NCBI RefSeq assembly: GCF_019396385.1
Contig: NZ_JAHKRN010000003.1
Coordinates: 1 to 64,000 of the forward strand
Source of the DNA: Nonomuraea harbinensis
GTDB taxonomy: Bacteria > Actinomycetota > Actinomycetes > Streptosporangiales > Streptosporangiaceae
DNA length: 64,000 bases
Direction of reading: 5' to 3'
The notes under the pieces were generated by a model. It searched no databases. It was not told the origin of the DNA and saw only the letters and a list, made by a program, of their open reading frames with translations. Shown one piece after another: positions 38,102 through 48,310 of this stretch (position 1 is the stretch's first letter; each line of letters begins with the position of its first letter). A program made the position numbers and the translations under genes.

Positions 38102-39838
38102 TCAGGCGTCGGCCTTGGGCCGGGCGTCGACGCCCGCCTCCTTGCGCTGTCCGGCCGTGATGGGCGTGGGCGCGCCGGTGAGCGGGTCGAAGCCGGAGGC
38201 CGTCTTCGGGAACGCGATCACGTCGCGGATCGACTCGCCGTCCGACAGCAGCATGCAGATGCGGTCCCAGCCGTAGGCGATGCCGCCGTGCGGCGGCGGG
38301 CCGTACTTGAACGCCTCCAGCAGGAAGCCGAACTTGCTCTCCGCCTCCTCCTTGGAGATGCCGAGCACGTCGAAGACGCGCTGCTGCATCTCGGCGCGGT
38401 GGATGCGGATCGAGCCGCCGCCGATCTCCATGCCGTTGCAGACCATGTCGTAGGCGTAGGCGAGCGCCTCGCCCGGATGGTCCTGGAAGTTGTCGGACCA
38501 CTCCGGCTTGGGGCCGGTGAACGGGTGGTGCACGGCGGTCCAGCCGCCCTCGCCGTCCTCCTCGAACATGGGCGCGTCCACGACCCACAGGAACGACCAG
38601 AGCGACTCGTCGATGAGCCCGCAGCGGCGGCCGATCTCCAGGCGGGCGGCGCCGAGCAGGTCGCGGGCGGCGCCGCGGGCGCCCGCGGCGAAGAACACCG
38701 CGTCGCCGGGCGCGGCGCCGGCCTTGCCCGCCAGGCCGGAGGTCTCCTGCTCGGACAGGTTCTTGGCGACCGGGCCGCCGAGCGTGCCGTCTTCCTGGAC
38801 GAGCACGTAGGCCAGGCCCTTGGCCCCGCGGCTGCGCGCCCACTCCTGCCAGCCGTCGAGCTCCTTGCGGGTCTGGGAGGCGCCGCCCGGCATGACGACC
38901 GCGCCGACGTACTCGGCCTGGAAGACGCGGAAGGAGGTGCCGGAGAAGTAGTCGGTCATGTCGACGAGCTCCTGGCCGAAGCGCAGGTCGGGCTTGTCGG
39001 AGCCGTAGCGGGCCATCGCGTCGGCGTAGGTCATGCGGGGCAGCGGCAGGGGGATCTCGTAGCCGAGGATCTCGCGCCACAGCCGGCCGATCAGCTTCTC
39101 GCCGACCGCGATGACGTCCTCCTGGTCGACGAAGGACATCTCGATGTCGATCTGGGTGAACTCCGGCTGCCGGTCGGCGCGCAGGTCCTCGTCGCGGTAG
39201 CACTTGGCGAGCTGGTAGTAGCGCTCCAGGCCGGCCACCTGCAGCAGTTGCTTGAACAGCTGCGGCGACTGCGGCAGGGCGTACCAGCTGCCCGGCTGGA
39301 GCCGGACCGGCACCAGGAAGTCGCGGGCGCCCTCGGGGGTGGAGCGGGTCAGCGTCGGCGTCTCGACGTAGACGAAGCCGAGCTCGTTCATCACCTCGTT
39401 GGCGAGGTAGGTCGCCTTGGAGCGCACCCGCATCGCCTCGGCCACCTGCGGGCGGCGGATGTCGAGGTAGCGGTACTTCAGCCGGGCCTCCTCGGAGACG
39501 CCCGTGCCGCCCTCGATGGGGAACGGCAGCGGCGCGGACTCACTGAGCACCTCGACCGCGTCGGCCACCACCTCGACCTCGCCGGTGGGCAGGTCGGGGT
39601 TCTCGTTGCCCTCGGGGCGCACGCGGACCTGGCCGACCACCTTCACGCAGTATTCGGCGCGCAGGTCGTGGGCGTGGTCCTCCTCCCGGAAGACCACCTG
39701 CGCCGAGCCGGAGGCGTCGCGCAGATCGATGAAGACCACCCCGCCGTGGTCACGGCGGCGGGCCACCCATCCGGCGAGCGTCACCTGCTGCCCGGCGTGC
39801 TCCTTGCGGAGCGACCCGGCCGTATGCGTGCGGATCAC
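38102..39838 (-). CDS. aspS: Aspartyl-tRNA synthetase
   Basis: A 578-residue bacterial-type class IIb enzyme. The N-terminal OB-fold anticodon domain ([23 protein letters not shown]) is followed by motif 2 ([23 protein letters not shown]), the GAD insertion domain, and motif 3 ([14 protein letters not shown]). The GTG start overlaps the hisS stop (GTGA). Whether it also charges tRNA-Asn cannot be decided from sequence alone. Confidence 0.96.
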   Translation of the reverse strand: MIRTHTAGSLRKEHAGQQVTLAGWVARRRDHGGVVFIDLRDASGSAQVVFREEDHAHDLRAEYCVKVVGQVRVRPEGNENPDLPTGEVEVVADAVEVLSESAPLPFPIEGGTGVSEEARLKYRYLDIRRPQVAEAMRVRSKATYLANEVMNELGFVYVETPTLTRSTPEGARDFLVPVRLQPGSWYALPQSPQLFKQLLQVAGLERYYQLAKCYRDEDLRADRQPEFTQIDIEMSFVDQEDVIAVGEKLIGRLWREILGYEIPLPLPRMTYADAMARYGSDKPDLRFGQELVDMTDYFSGTSFRVFQAEYVGAVVMPGGASQTRKELDGWQEWARSRGAKGLAYVLVQEDGTLGGPVAKNLSEQETSGLAGKAGAAPGDAVFFAAGARGAARDLLGAARLEIGRRCGLIDESLWSFLWVVDAPMFEEDGEGGWTAVHHPFTGPKPEWSDNFQDHPGEALAYAYDMVCNGMEIGGGSIRIHRAEMQQRVFDVLGISKEEAESKFGFLLEAFKYGPPPHGGIAYGWDRICMLLSDGESIRDVIAFPKTASGFDPLTGAPTPITAGQRKEAGVDARPKADA

Positions 39839-41094
39839 TGCACTTTCCCCTTCAAGACTTCCACGACCCGGGCCAGCGGCACCTCGGTCTGCTCAGCGGT
39901 GGTCAGGTCTTTCACTTGCACGGCTTGCGCCGCCAGGTCACGCTCGCCCAGGATCAGCGCGTAACGGGCCCCCGAGCGGTCGGCGCCCTTCATCGCTCCC
40001 TTGAGCCCCTTGCCGCCGAAGGCCATGTCGGCGCTGACGCCGGCCTCGCGCAGCTCGGCCACGAGCAGGAACATCCGGCGGCGGGCGTCGTCGCCCAGCG
40101 CGACACCGTACACCTGGACGCCGCCGGGCGCGGCATCGCCGAGCAGCCCCTCGGACTCCATGGCCAGGACCGTGCGGTCGACGCCGAGCGCCCAGCCGAC
40201 GCTGGGCAGCGGCGGGCCGCCGAGCATCTCGCTGAGCCCGTCGTAGCGGCCGCCGCCGCCGATCGCCGACTGCGAGCCGAGCCCGCCGTGGACGAACTCG
40301 AACGTGGTGCGGGTGTAGTAGTCGAGCCCGCGCACCAGCCTGGGGTCGTCCTCGTACGCGACGCCGGAGGCCTTCAGCAGGGCGCGGACCTCCTCGTGGT
40401 AGGCCTTGCAGGCGGCGCACAGGTGGTCGACGACCAGCGGCGCGCCGCCGAGCTGGGCCTGCACCTCGGGGCGCTTGTCGTCGAGCACCCGCAGCGGGTT
40501 GATCTCGATGCGGGCCCGCGTCTCCTCGTCCAGGTCGAGCCCGCGCAGGAACTCCTGCAGCGCGGCGCGGTAGGCGGGGCGGCAGGTCTTGTCGCCGAGC
40601 GAGTTGAGCAGCAGCGTGAACTGACGCAGGCCCAGCGAGGCGAAGGCGCGGGCGGCGAGCACGATCAGCTCGGCGTCGAGCGCCGGGTCCTCGGCGCCCA
40701 GCGCCTCCGCGCCGACCTGCCAGAAGTGGCGGTAGCGGCCCTTCTGGGCGCGCTCGTAGCGGAACTGGCTGCCCGAGTACCACAGCTTCACCGGCAGCTG
40801 GCCGTTGTGCAGGCCGTGCTGGAGCACGGCGCGGACCACCGACGCCGTGCCCTCCGGGCGCAACGTCAGCGAACGGCCCTTCTTGTCGGGGAAGGTGTAC
40901 ATCTCCTTGGAGACGATGTCGGTCGACTCGCCCACTCCCCTGGCGAACAGCTGGGTGTCTTCGAAGACCGGCGTCTCGACGTAGCCGTATCCCGCGCGCC
41001 TGGCCGGGGCGACGAGCGCCTCGCGGACGGCGAGCACCTGCTCGGAGCGGGGAGGCAGCCAGTCGAAGGTGCCTTTGGGTGCTTGGAAGGTCAT
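39835..41094 (-). CDS. hisS: Histidyl-tRNA synthetase
   Basis: A 419-residue class II enzyme. Motif 1 is in the N-terminal region, motif 2 around [18 protein letters not shown], and [15 protein letters not shown] and [15 protein letters not shown] are the histidine-binding motifs. A C-terminal anticodon domain is present. Its ATG overlaps the preceding MBL-hydrolase stop, giving an MBL-hisS-aspS operon as in mycobacteria. Confidence 0.96.
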   Translation of the reverse strand: MTFQAPKGTFDWLPPRSEQVLAVREALVAPARRAGYGYVETPVFEDTQLFARGVGESTDIVSKEMYTFPDKKGRSLTLRPEGTASVVRAVLQHGLHNGQLPVKLWYSGSQFRYERAQKGRYRHFWQVGAEALGAEDPALDAELIVLAARAFASLGLRQFTLLLNSLGDKTCRPAYRAALQEFLRGLDLDEETRARIEINPLRVLDDKRPEVQAQLGGAPLVVDHLCAACKAYHEEVRALLKASGVAYEDDPRLVRGLDYYTRTTFEFVHGGLGSQSAIGGGGRYDGLSEMLGGPPLPSVGWALGVDRTVLAMESEGLLGDAAPGGVQVYGVALGDDARRRMFLLVAELREAGVSADMAFGGKGLKGAMKGADRSGARYALILGERDLAAQAVQVKDLTTAEQTEVPLARVVEVLKGKVQ

Positions 41095-41777
41095 CAGATT
41101 CCTCTTGTGGGACCGGCGTGCGGCGCGGCCTCCTTGAGATAAGGATTGGTGGCGCGCTCGCGGCCGATCGTGGTCTGTGGTCCGTGGCCCGGCAGGACGA
41201 CCGTATCGTCAGGCAGCGGCAGGCACTTGGCGGCGAGGCTGCGCAGGATCGTCGGATAGTCGCCGCCCGGCAGGTCGGTGCGGCCGATGGAGCCGGCGAA
41301 CAGCAGGTCACCGGAGAACATCACGCCGCGGCCCGCGTCTCCCCTGAAGCTCACCGACCCCCTGGTATGGCCGGGCGTGTGGTCGACGACCAGCTCCATG
41401 CCCGCGAGCTGCAGCGTGGCGCCGTCGGACAGCTCGCGCACGTCGTCGGGCTCGCTGAGGGTGAGGTCGCCGAAGAGGGAGGAGCTCGTGGAAGACCAGC
41501 CCGCCGCCGGGTCGCTCAGCAGGTGGCGGTCGTCGGGGTGGATCCAGGCCGGCACGCCGCGCGCGCCGCACACCGGGGCGACCGACCAGACGTGGTCGAG
41601 GTGGCCGTGGGTGAGCAGGACCGCGACCGGCTTGAGACGATGCTCACGCAGCAGTTCGTCGACCCCCTCGACAGCGTCCTGACCGGGGTCTATGATCACG
41701 CACTCCTCGCCTTCCGCGGGCGCGATGACGTAACAATTGGTCTGGAAGGCCCCTGCGGGGAAGCCGGCGATGAGCAT
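41094..41777 (-). CDS. Metallo-beta-lactamase-fold hydrolase (glyoxalase II-like)
   Basis: A 227-residue hydrolase with the zinc motif LTHGHLDH (about 56-63), further His in [16 protein letters not shown], and the late GHGP His. The closest functional class is hydroxyacylglutathione hydrolase. Since actinobacteria use mycothiol, a mycothiol thioester or another substrate is more likely. It is first in the operon with hisS and aspS, and divergent from the second cyclophilin gene. Confidence 0.9.
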   Translation of the reverse strand: MLIAGFPAGAFQTNCYVIAPAEGEECVIIDPGQDAVEGVDELLREHRLKPVAVLLTHGHLDHVWSVAPVCGARGVPAWIHPDDRHLLSDPAAGWSSTSSSLFGDLTLSEPDDVRELSDGATLQLAGMELVVDHTPGHTRGSVSFRGDAGRGVMFSGDLLFAGSIGRTDLPGGDYPTILRSLAAKCLPLPDDTVVLPGHGPQTTIGRERATNPYLKEAAPHAGPTRGI

Positions 41778-41849
41778 CTGCCTCAGCTGATCTCGTCAAA
41801 AAAGCCAATGGGAATGTAACCGAAGGGTACCGGTGCGGGTCGCCGGGCT

Positions 41850-41882
41850 GCGAATCATCGGCCTTTGGCCGATACGATTCGC
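41850..41882. promoter_or_regulatory. Long inverted repeat in divergent promoter region
   Basis: The arms GCGAATCATCGGCC and GGCCGATACGATTCGC pair over 14 bp with a 2-nt bulge and a TTT loop. TACGAT (41874-41879) within the right arm could be a -10 for the cyclophilin gene. The structure therefore covers the probable promoter of that gene and lies about 70 bp from the MBL start. An operator is more likely than a terminator. Confidence 0.5.
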
Positions 41883-41916
41883 CCACCTCAGTTGATTGAC
41901 TACGGGAGGCAAAGCG

Positions 41917-42783
41917 GTGGCCACGGGCAAGGACCGGCAGAAGCAGCTGGCACGCGAGCACTACGAGCGCCAACAGCAGCGCCGGCTCGAGCGCGAGCAG
42001 CGCAACAAGCGCATGGCGATCATCGGCTCCACCGTGGGCGTCGTCGTCGTGGTCGGCGGCATCGTGGCCTCGGTCGCCCTGCTGGGCGGCGGCGACGAGC
42101 CCACCGAGGCGGCCGCCGAGCCGTCGGCGCAGGCGAGCACGTCCGCCCCGGCGGTCGCTCAGCCGAAGCCCTACGACGAGAAGACCGGCACCTGCGGCTA
42201 TGTCGCCGACACCGGCGGCGGTCAGGTCAAGGACGTCGGCATGCCGCCGGAGAAGGTGGACCTGAAGCCGGCCAAGAAGACGATGACGATGAAGACCGGT
42301 CTCGGCGACATCGTGGTCGAGCTCGACAACGCCAAGGCGCCGTGCACCGTCAACTCGCTGCAGTTCCTGGCGGAGAAGGACTATTACGACGGCAGCAAGT
42401 GCCACCGGCTCGGCAACGAGCAGTTCCCGATGCTGCAGTGCGGCGACCCGACGGCCAAGGCCGACGGCAAGAGCCAGACCGACGGCTCGGGCGGCCCCGG
42501 CTACGTGCTGGTGGAGGAGAACACCAAGGGCGCCAAGTACAAGCGGGGCGTGATGGCGATGGCCAAGACGCAGGCCCCGGGCAGCACGGGCAGCCAGTTC
42601 TTCCTGGTGTACGGCGATATCCAGCTCGACCCGCTTTACACACCGGTGGGTACGATCACGAAGGGGCTCGACATCCTGGACAAGGTGAACAAGGCGGGTG
42701 TCCTGGCAGGTACGGCTGACGGCACCGGAGCGCCGAAGGAAACCGTGGAAATCAAAGACGTGACAATCGCTGGCAAGAGCTGA
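41917..42783 (+). CDS. Second membrane-anchored cyclophilin-type isomerase
   Basis: A 288-residue paralogue of the 37157 protein with the same layout. A basic Gln/Arg-rich tail (about 6-33) is followed by a transmembrane helix (34-56), a Pro/Ala linker and a cyclophilin domain (about 100-288). YDGSKCHRLG, LQCGDP, KRGVMAMAKT and GSQFFLVYGD are closer to active cyclophilins than in the first copy. The GTG start has GGAGG 7 bp upstream; the ATG at 41896 has none. Next to the MBL-hisS-aspS operon, it corresponds to mycobacterial ppiB. Confidence 0.92.
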   Translation: MATGKDRQKQLAREHYERQQQRRLEREQRNKRMAIIGSTVGVVVVVGGIVASVALLGGGDEPTEAAAEPSAQASTSAPAVAQPKPYDEKTGTCGYVADTGGGQVKDVGMPPEKVDLKPAKKTMTMKTGLGDIVVELDNAKAPCTVNSLQFLAEKDYYDGSKCHRLGNEQFPMLQCGDPTAKADGKSQTDGSGGPGYVLVEENTKGAKYKRGVMAMAKTQAPGSTGSQFFLVYGDIQLDPLYTPVGTITKGLDILDKVNKAGVLAGTADGTGAPKETVEIKDVTIAGKS

Positions 42784-42844
42784 CGTAATACAAACTAGGG
42801 ACGAACAGTCCCGAAGGGTCTGATGGAAAGTGCGGGAGGACACG

Positions 42845-44074
42845 GTGAGCACCGACCCGTGGGGCCGGGTAGACGACGACGGCACCGTCTACGTGCGAAC
42901 GGCTGAGGGAGAGCGGGCCGTCGGGTCCTGGCAGGCCGGCGAACCCGAAGAGGCGCTGGCCTACTTCCATCGCAAGTACGACGAGCTGGCGGGCCAGGTC
43001 CAGCTGCTGGAGCAGCGGGTGCGCGGCACCGACCTGGCGCCCGCGCAGGCCGAGGCGAGCATCGTCAAGCTGCGCGAGGCCGTGGCCGACGCGCACGCCG
43101 TCGGTGACCTCGGCGCGCTGACGGCCCGGCTCGACGGGCTGACCGCGCTGGTCGCGCAGCGCCGCGAGGAGCTGAAGGCGGCGCGCGAGGTCGCCCGCGC
43201 CGAGGCCAGGGCCGTCAAGGAGCGGATCGTCGCCGAGGCCGAGCGCATCGCCGAGGAGACCACCCACTGGAAGTCCGGCGGCGAGCGGCTGCGCCAGCTC
43301 GTCGAGGAGTGGAAGGCCGCCGACCGGATCGACAGGGTGACGGAGGCGCAGCTGTGGAAGCGCCTGTCGACCGCCCGCACCGCCTTCGCCAAGCGGCGCA
43401 AGGCCTACTTCGCCACCCTCGACGAGCAGCGCGAGGGTGTGCGTGCCACCAAGGAGGCCATCGTCGCCGAGGCCGAGGCGATCGCCGACTCCACCGACTG
43501 GGGGCAGACCGCGGCCGTCTACCGGGATCTGATGCAGCGCTGGAAGAGCGCCGGCCGGGCCTCCAGGGAGGTCGAGGACGAGCTGTGGGGTCGCTTCAAG
43601 GCCGCCCAGGACCAGTTCTTCCAGGCCCGCTCGGCGGTGTTCGCCGAGCGTGACGCCTCGCTCGCCGCCAACGCGCAGGTGAAGGAGGAGCTGCTGATCG
43701 AGGCCGAGAAGCTGCTCCCGGTCACCGACGTGCGCACCGCCAGGGGCCAGCTCCGCCACATCCTGGAGCGCTGGGAGGCGGCCGGCCCGGTGCCCCGCGA
43801 GCACCGCGACCGCCTGGAAGGCGGGCTGCGCAAGGTCGACGAGGCCGTGCGCAAGGCCGAGGACGCCGAGTGGAAGCGCTCCAACCCCGAGGCCCGCGCC
43901 CGCGCCCAGAGCACCGTCGACCAGCTGCGCACCTCCATCGAGCAGTTGGAGAAGCGCCTGGCCAAGGCGCAGGCGGCCGGACGGGCCAAGGACGTCATGG
44001 AGGCGGAGGAGGCCATCACGGCCCGCCGCGCCTGGCTGGAGGAGGCCGAGCGCACGCTCGCCGAGTTCAGCTGA
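42845..44074 (+). CDS. DUF349-domain coiled-coil protein
   Basis: A 409-residue helical protein with repeated DUF349 units (WKSSGERL-type segments at about 140, 220 and 300: THWKSGGERLRQLVEEWK, TDWGQTAAVYRDLMQRWK, GQLRHILERWEAAG). It has flanking coiled coils at about 45-110 and 345-409. The function is unknown; the family is cytosolic and often linked to stress. The GTG start lies 5 bp after GGGAGG. It is 61 bp after the cyclophilin gene and probably in the same transcript. Confidence 0.88.
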   Translation: MSTDPWGRVDDDGTVYVRTAEGERAVGSWQAGEPEEALAYFHRKYDELAGQVQLLEQRVRGTDLAPAQAEASIVKLREAVADAHAVGDLGALTARLDGLTALVAQRREELKAAREVARAEARAVKERIVAEAERIAEETTHWKSGGERLRQLVEEWKAADRIDRVTEAQLWKRLSTARTAFAKRRKAYFATLDEQREGVRATKEAIVAEAEAIADSTDWGQTAAVYRDLMQRWKSAGRASREVEDELWGRFKAAQDQFFQARSAVFAERDASLAANAQVKEELLIEAEKLLPVTDVRTARGQLRHILERWEAAGPVPREHRDRLEGGLRKVDEAVRKAEDAEWKRSNPEARARAQSTVDQLRTSIEQLEKRLAKAQAAGRAKDVMEAEEAITARRAWLEEAERTLAEFS

Positions 44075-44154
44075 CCGAGCCCGGCTCGCGGTCCCTGCCC
44101 AGCGGAGGCGGGGCCGGCGAGCCGGAGGTCTCGATCATGGTGTGCCCGGTTGGC

Positions 44155-44160
44155 TATCGT
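44155..44160 (+). promoter_or_regulatory. -10 element of candidate leaderless NTase-cupin gene
   Basis: TATCGT ends 7 nt before the ATG at 44168 and no Shine-Dalgarno is present. Confidence 0.4.
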
Positions 44161-44167
44161 GGCCGCC

Positions 44168-45259
44168 ATGGATCCTGTGAGCGAGGCCCGTGCCCTGGTC
44201 GACGAGCTGTTCCCGGAGGCGCTGTACGCCCTGCTCGGCGGCAGCGTGGCGGCCGGGCGCCGGACCCCCACCTCCGACCTCGACATCCTGGTCGTCGTCG
44301 ACGGGCTCGCGGCACCGTACCGGGAGTCCCTGCGCCGGCACGACTGGCCGGTCGAGCTGCTCGTGCACAGCCAGACCAGTTTCGGGGCCTGGCTGGAGCG
44401 TGACTTCGGCAGCCGGCAGCCCGTGCTGGCCCGCCTCTGCGCCGAGGGGATCGTGCTGGCCGACCGGAGTGGCGGGCGGCTGGAGGCGCTCAGGGAGGAG
44501 CTGAGAGGGCGGCTGGAGCGCGGCCCGGGCGCTCCGCACGACGCCGCGCTCGGCAGGGCCCGCTACGTGCTGTCCGATCTGCTGGACGATCTGGCCGGGG
44601 TGACCGACCCGGGCGAGCGGGCGTTCATCGAGTGGAACGTGGTCGAGGAGGCCGCGCGGCTGGCGCTGTCGCTGGGCGGGCGCTGGCAGGGCGGCGGCAA
44701 GTGGCTGCTGCGTGAGCTGCGCGCGCACGACCCCGACCTGGCCCAGGCGCTGCTGAAGGCACGGGAGACGCCCGGCGAGCTGGCGGCGGTGGCCGCAGGG
44801 GTGCTGGAGCGGGCCGGTGGACGCCTGTGGGAGGGATACCGGGCCGACGGCGACGTCTTCCACCGTCCGCTGCGGCACGTCACTCCTGAGGACCTGTCCG
44901 GGGCGACGGCGCAGAGCGCGGGGATGCGCCGGCTGGCGGCGGTCAGCGACGCCACCACCGGCTCGCGGCGGCTCTGGATGGGCCAGACGCACGTGGCGCC
45001 CGCGACCCGCTCGGCCGACCACCATCACGGCGAGTCGGAGACCGCCATCTACGTGGTGAGCGGCAGGCCGGTGTTCGTGTTCCTGGAGGACGGCGGGGAG
45101 CGGCGGATCGAGACCGGGCCGGGCGACTACGTGTTCGTGCCGCCGTTCGTCCCGCACCGCGAGGAGAACCCGGACCCGGAGCAGGAGGCGGTGGTGGTCA
45201 TCGCCCGCAGCACCCAGGAGGCGATCGTGGTCGACCTGCCGGACCTGCGGATGCGGTGA
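44168..45259 (+). CDS. Nucleotidyltransferase-cupin fusion protein
   Basis: A 363-residue protein. Residues 1-95 are a minimal nucleotidyltransferase: GGS (24-26) followed by SDLDI with Asp37 and Asp39, and a third carboxylate in VELLV. Residues 100-225 are an all-helical domain (RYVLSDLLDDLAGVTDPGE, GGKWLLREL) usual for stand-alone actinobacterial NTases of this type. Residues 235-363 form a complete cupin barrel. Its metal motif is HHHGESE (285-291) with His330, and GPGDYVFVPPFVPH is the second strand set. I know both domains mainly as separate proteins. The frame is open across the junction without a start codon at the cupin, so this is a fusion. The substrate is unknown. Confidence 0.75.
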   Translation: MDPVSEARALVDELFPEALYALLGGSVAAGRRTPTSDLDILVVVDGLAAPYRESLRRHDWPVELLVHSQTSFGAWLERDFGSRQPVLARLCAEGIVLADRSGGRLEALREELRGRLERGPGAPHDAALGRARYVLSDLLDDLAGVTDPGERAFIEWNVVEEAARLALSLGGRWQGGGKWLLRELRAHDPDLAQALLKARETPGELAAVAAGVLERAGGRLWEGYRADGDVFHRPLRHVTPEDLSGATAQSAGMRRLAAVSDATTGSRRLWMGQTHVAPATRSADHHHGESETAIYVVSGRPVFVFLEDGGERRIETGPGDYVFVPPFVPHREENPDPEQEAVVVIARSTQEAIVVDLPDLRMR

Positions 45260-45269
45260 CGGCGGCCCC

Positions 45270-47576
45270 TCAGCCGCCCGCGCCGCTGACGCGGTAGACG
45301 TCGTAGACGCCCTGGATGCCGCGCACGGCCTTCAGGACGTGGCCCAGGTGCTTGGGGTCGCCCATCTCGAAGGTGAACTTGCTGACGGCCACCCGGTCGC
45401 GCGAGGTGGTCACGGAGGCGCTCAGGATGTTGACGTGCTGGTCGGAAAGCGTACGGGTGACGTCGGACAGCAGCCTGGGCCGGTCGAGCGCCTCCACCTG
45501 GATGGCCACCAGGAACACGCTGTCGTCTCCGGGTGACCAGCTGACCTCCACCAGCCGGTCGGGCTGCGACCTGAGCTGCTGGATGTTGGTGCAGTCGGAG
45601 CGGTGGACCGAGACGCCGTGGCCGCGGGTGACGAAGCCGACGATCTCGTCGCCGGGCACGGGGGTGCAGCACTTCGACAGCCGCACCCACACGTCGGCGT
45701 CGCCCGCCACCACCACGCCCGCGCCGCCTCCACCCCTGGGGCGGCCGCGCAGCCGGGTCGGCAGCGAGGTCTCGGCGATGTCCTCCTCGGCGCTCTCCAC
45801 GCCGCCGATGGACGCCACCAGCTTCTGCACGACCGTCTGGGCGGCCGTGTGGCCCTCTCCGACGGCCGCGTACAGCGCCGACACGTCGGGGTAGCGCAGG
45901 TCACGGGCGAGCGCCAGCAGCGCCTCGCCGGACATCAGGCGCTGCAGCGGCAGGCCCTGCTTGCGCATCGCCCGGCCGATGGCCTCCTTGCCCGCCTCGA
46001 TCGCGGTCTCGCGGCGCTCCTTGGAGAACCACTGGCGGATCTTGTTACGGGCGCGGCCCGACTTGACGAACTTCAGCCAGTCGCGCGAGGGCCCGGCGTC
46101 GGGCGACTTGGAGGTGAAGATCTCGACCGTGTCGCCGTTGCCCAGCCGCGACTCCAGGGGCACCAGCCGGCCGTTGACCCGGGCGCCGATGCAGCGGTGG
46201 CCCACCTCGGTGTGGACCGCGTAGGCGAAGTCGACCGGGGTGCCGCCCTCGGGCAGGGCGATGACCTGGCCCTTCGGGGTGAAGACGTAGACCTCCGACA
46301 CCGACAGGTCGAACCGGAGCGACTCCAGGAACTCGCCCGGGTCGGCCGTCTCCTTCTGCCAGTCGAGGAGCTGGCGCAGCCAGGCCATGTCGCTGCCGGG
46401 CTTGACCTTGCCGACGGGGCCGGGCCCGCCGACCTCCTCCTTGTACTTCCAGTGCGCGGCCACGCCGTACTCGGCCCTGTGGTGCATGGCGTGGGTGCGG
46501 ATCTGCAGCTCCACCGGCTTGCCCTCAGGACCGATCACCGTGGTGTGCAGCGATTGGTACATGTTGAACTTGGGCATCGCGATGTAGTCCTTGAACCGGC
46601 CGGGGACCGGGTTCCAGCGCGCGTGGATCGTTCCGAGCGCCGCATAGCAGTCGCGTACGGAGTCGACCAGGACCCGGATGCCCACCAGGTCGTAGATGTC
46701 GTCGAAGGCGACGTCGCGGGCGATCATCTTCTGGTAGACCGAGTAGTAGTGCTTCGGCCTGCCCTTGACCACGGCCCTGATGCGGGCCTCGCGCAGGTCG
46801 CCGGAGACCTTCTCGATGACCTCCTGCAGGAACAGGTCGCGCCGCGGCGCCCGCTCCGACACCATGCGCGCGATCTCGTCGTAGCGCTTGGGGTAGAGCA
46901 TGGCGAAGGCGAGATCTTCTAGCTCCCACTTGATCGTGTTCATGCCCAGGCGGTGGGCCAGCGGGGCGAAGATCTCCAGCGTCTCGCGGGACTTCTGGTG
47001 GCGCTTGTGCTCCGGCAGGTAGCGCATCGTGCGCATGTTGTGGAGCCGGTCGGCCAGCTTGATGATCAGCACCCGGATGTCGCGCGACATGGCCACGACC
47101 ATCTTGCGCACGGTCTCGGCCTGGGCCGCGTCGCCGAACTTGACCTTGTCGAGCTTGGTGACGCCGTCGACCAGCGAGGCGATCGTGTCGCCGAAGTCAC
47201 CGCGCAACTCGTCGAGGCCGTAGGCGGTGTCTTCGACGGTGTCGTGCAGCAGGGCCGCGCAGAGCGTCTCGTCGTCGGTGCCGAGCTCGGCCAGGATCGT
47301 CGCCACCGCCAGCGGGTGGGTGATGTACGGGTCGCCGCTCTTGCGCTTCTGGTCGCGGTGGTGGTGAGCCGCCACCTCGTAGGCACGCTCGATGACACGC
47401 AGGTCGGCCTTGGGGTGGGTGGCCCGGACGGTGCGGAAGAGCGGCTCCAGCACCGGATTCATGGCCCCACCCCCAAACCGCCGACGGCGCGCCGCGGGTG
47501 CGGCCGGCGCGGCATCGGCTTGCGCGGCGGCACCACTCGCGTCCGTTACGTCGGGCACGACCACATCACGGGGCAC
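45270..47576 (-). CDS. rel: Bifunctional (p)ppGpp synthetase/hydrolase Rel
   Basis: A 768-residue long RSH protein governing the stringent response. The HD hydrolase domain has HDTVED (111-116). The synthetase domain has RFKD (327-330), the RxKD form expected in bifunctional enzymes, followed by [21 protein letters not shown] domain lies near 415-475, then the helical and zinc-finger-like regions ([10 protein letters not shown]), and a C-terminal ACT domain (about 690-768). The GTG start has GGAG 7 bp upstream. The first 38 residues are an Ala-rich extension. It lies next to apt and secDF, as in mycobacteria. Confidence 0.97.
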   Translation of the reverse strand: MPRDVVVPDVTDASGAAAQADAAPAAPAARRRRFGGGAMNPVLEPLFRTVRATHPKADLRVIERAYEVAAHHHRDQKRKSGDPYITHPLAVATILAELGTDDETLCAALLHDTVEDTAYGLDELRGDFGDTIASLVDGVTKLDKVKFGDAAQAETVRKMVVAMSRDIRVLIIKLADRLHNMRTMRYLPEHKRHQKSRETLEIFAPLAHRLGMNTIKWELEDLAFAMLYPKRYDEIARMVSERAPRRDLFLQEVIEKVSGDLREARIRAVVKGRPKHYYSVYQKMIARDVAFDDIYDLVGIRVLVDSVRDCYAALGTIHARWNPVPGRFKDYIAMPKFNMYQSLHTTVIGPEGKPVELQIRTHAMHHRAEYGVAAHWKYKEEVGGPGPVGKVKPGSDMAWLRQLLDWQKETADPGEFLESLRFDLSVSEVYVFTPKGQVIALPEGGTPVDFAYAVHTEVGHRCIGARVNGRLVPLESRLGNGDTVEIFTSKSPDAGPSRDWLKFVKSGRARNKIRQWFSKERRETAIEAGKEAIGRAMRKQGLPLQRLMSGEALLALARDLRYPDVSALYAAVGEGHTAAQTVVQKLVASIGGVESAEEDIAETSLPTRLRGRPRGGGGAGVVVAGDADVWVRLSKCCTPVPGDEIVGFVTRGHGVSVHRSDCTNIQQLRSQPDRLVEVSWSPGDDSVFLVAIQVEALDRPRLLSDVTRTLSDQHVNILSASVTTSRDRVAVSKFTFEMGDPKHLGHVLKAVRGIQGVYDVYRVSGAGG

Positions 47577-47650
47577 TCAGACTCCTTACGTTCGAGTCCA
47601 GATCCCCAGTGTATCCAGGCGACGCACCCGGACCGCCTCGGGTCCTCTCC

Positions 47651-48169
47651 TCAGACGATCAGCAGGGAGCGGGTCTCCACTCCCGTGAGGCGCTCGCGCC
47701 CCTTCAGGAAGGCGAGCTCCATCAGCACGGAGACGCCGACCACCTCGGCTCCCGTCCTGCGCACGAGCTCCACCGCCGCCGCCGCCGTGCCGCCCGTGGC
47801 CAGCACGTCGTCGACGATGAGCACCCGGTCGCCGGGCGAGAAAGCGTCGTCGTGCACCTCGATGGTCGCCGAACCGTATTCCAGATCGTAGGACTCTTCG
47901 AGCACGGCGGCAGGCAGTTTGCCCTTCTTACGCACAGGTACGAAGCCGGCACCCTCCTGGTAGGCCACCGGCGCGGCCAGGATGAAGCCGCGCGCCTCGA
48001 TGCCCACGATCTTGTCGGCCTCGAACCCGTCGGCCAGGGCGTCCACCACGGCGCAGAACACGGCGTGGTCGGCGAGCAGCGGGGTGATGTCCTTGAACAC
48101 CACGCCGGGCTTGGGGTAGTCGGGCACGTCCCGGATGCGGTCCAGGATCAGCGCGGTCAGGTCGCTCAT
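47651..48169 (-). CDS. apt: Adenine phosphoribosyltransferase
   Basis: A 172-residue type I PRTase salvaging adenine to AMP. The PRPP loop is VLIVDDVLATGGTA, the N-terminal DYPKPGVVFKDITPLL and GIEARGFILAAP bind the base, and the C-terminus is standard. GGAG lies 7 bp before the chosen ATG; the longer frame from 48235 is not supported. It lies between secF and rel, a conserved order. Confidence 0.95.
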   Translation of the reverse strand: MSDLTALILDRIRDVPDYPKPGVVFKDITPLLADHAVFCAVVDALADGFEADKIVGIEARGFILAAPVAYQEGAGFVPVRKKGKLPAAVLEESYDLEYGSATIEVHDDAFSPGDRVLIVDDVLATGGTAAAAVELVRRTGAEVVGVSVLMELAFLKGRERLTGVETRSLLIV

Positions 48170-48270
48170 GAGGTGCTCCTCGGAGGGGTCAAGGTGGGTG
48201 CCGACGTGGAGGGGTCCGCGTCCGCCGGGCTTCATGATGGCGCATCCCCGCCCCTGACGTCCCCACGGCT

Positions 48271-48299
48271 GCGCCCCCGCCCGGGAGGGACGGGGGCGC
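48271..48299 (-). terminator. Terminator after secF
   Basis: A 9-bp stem GCGCCCCCG / CGGGGGCGC with an 11-nt loop lies 12 bp past the secF stop on the minus strand. Confidence 0.65.
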
Positions 48300-48310
48300 G
48301 TGCGAACAGG

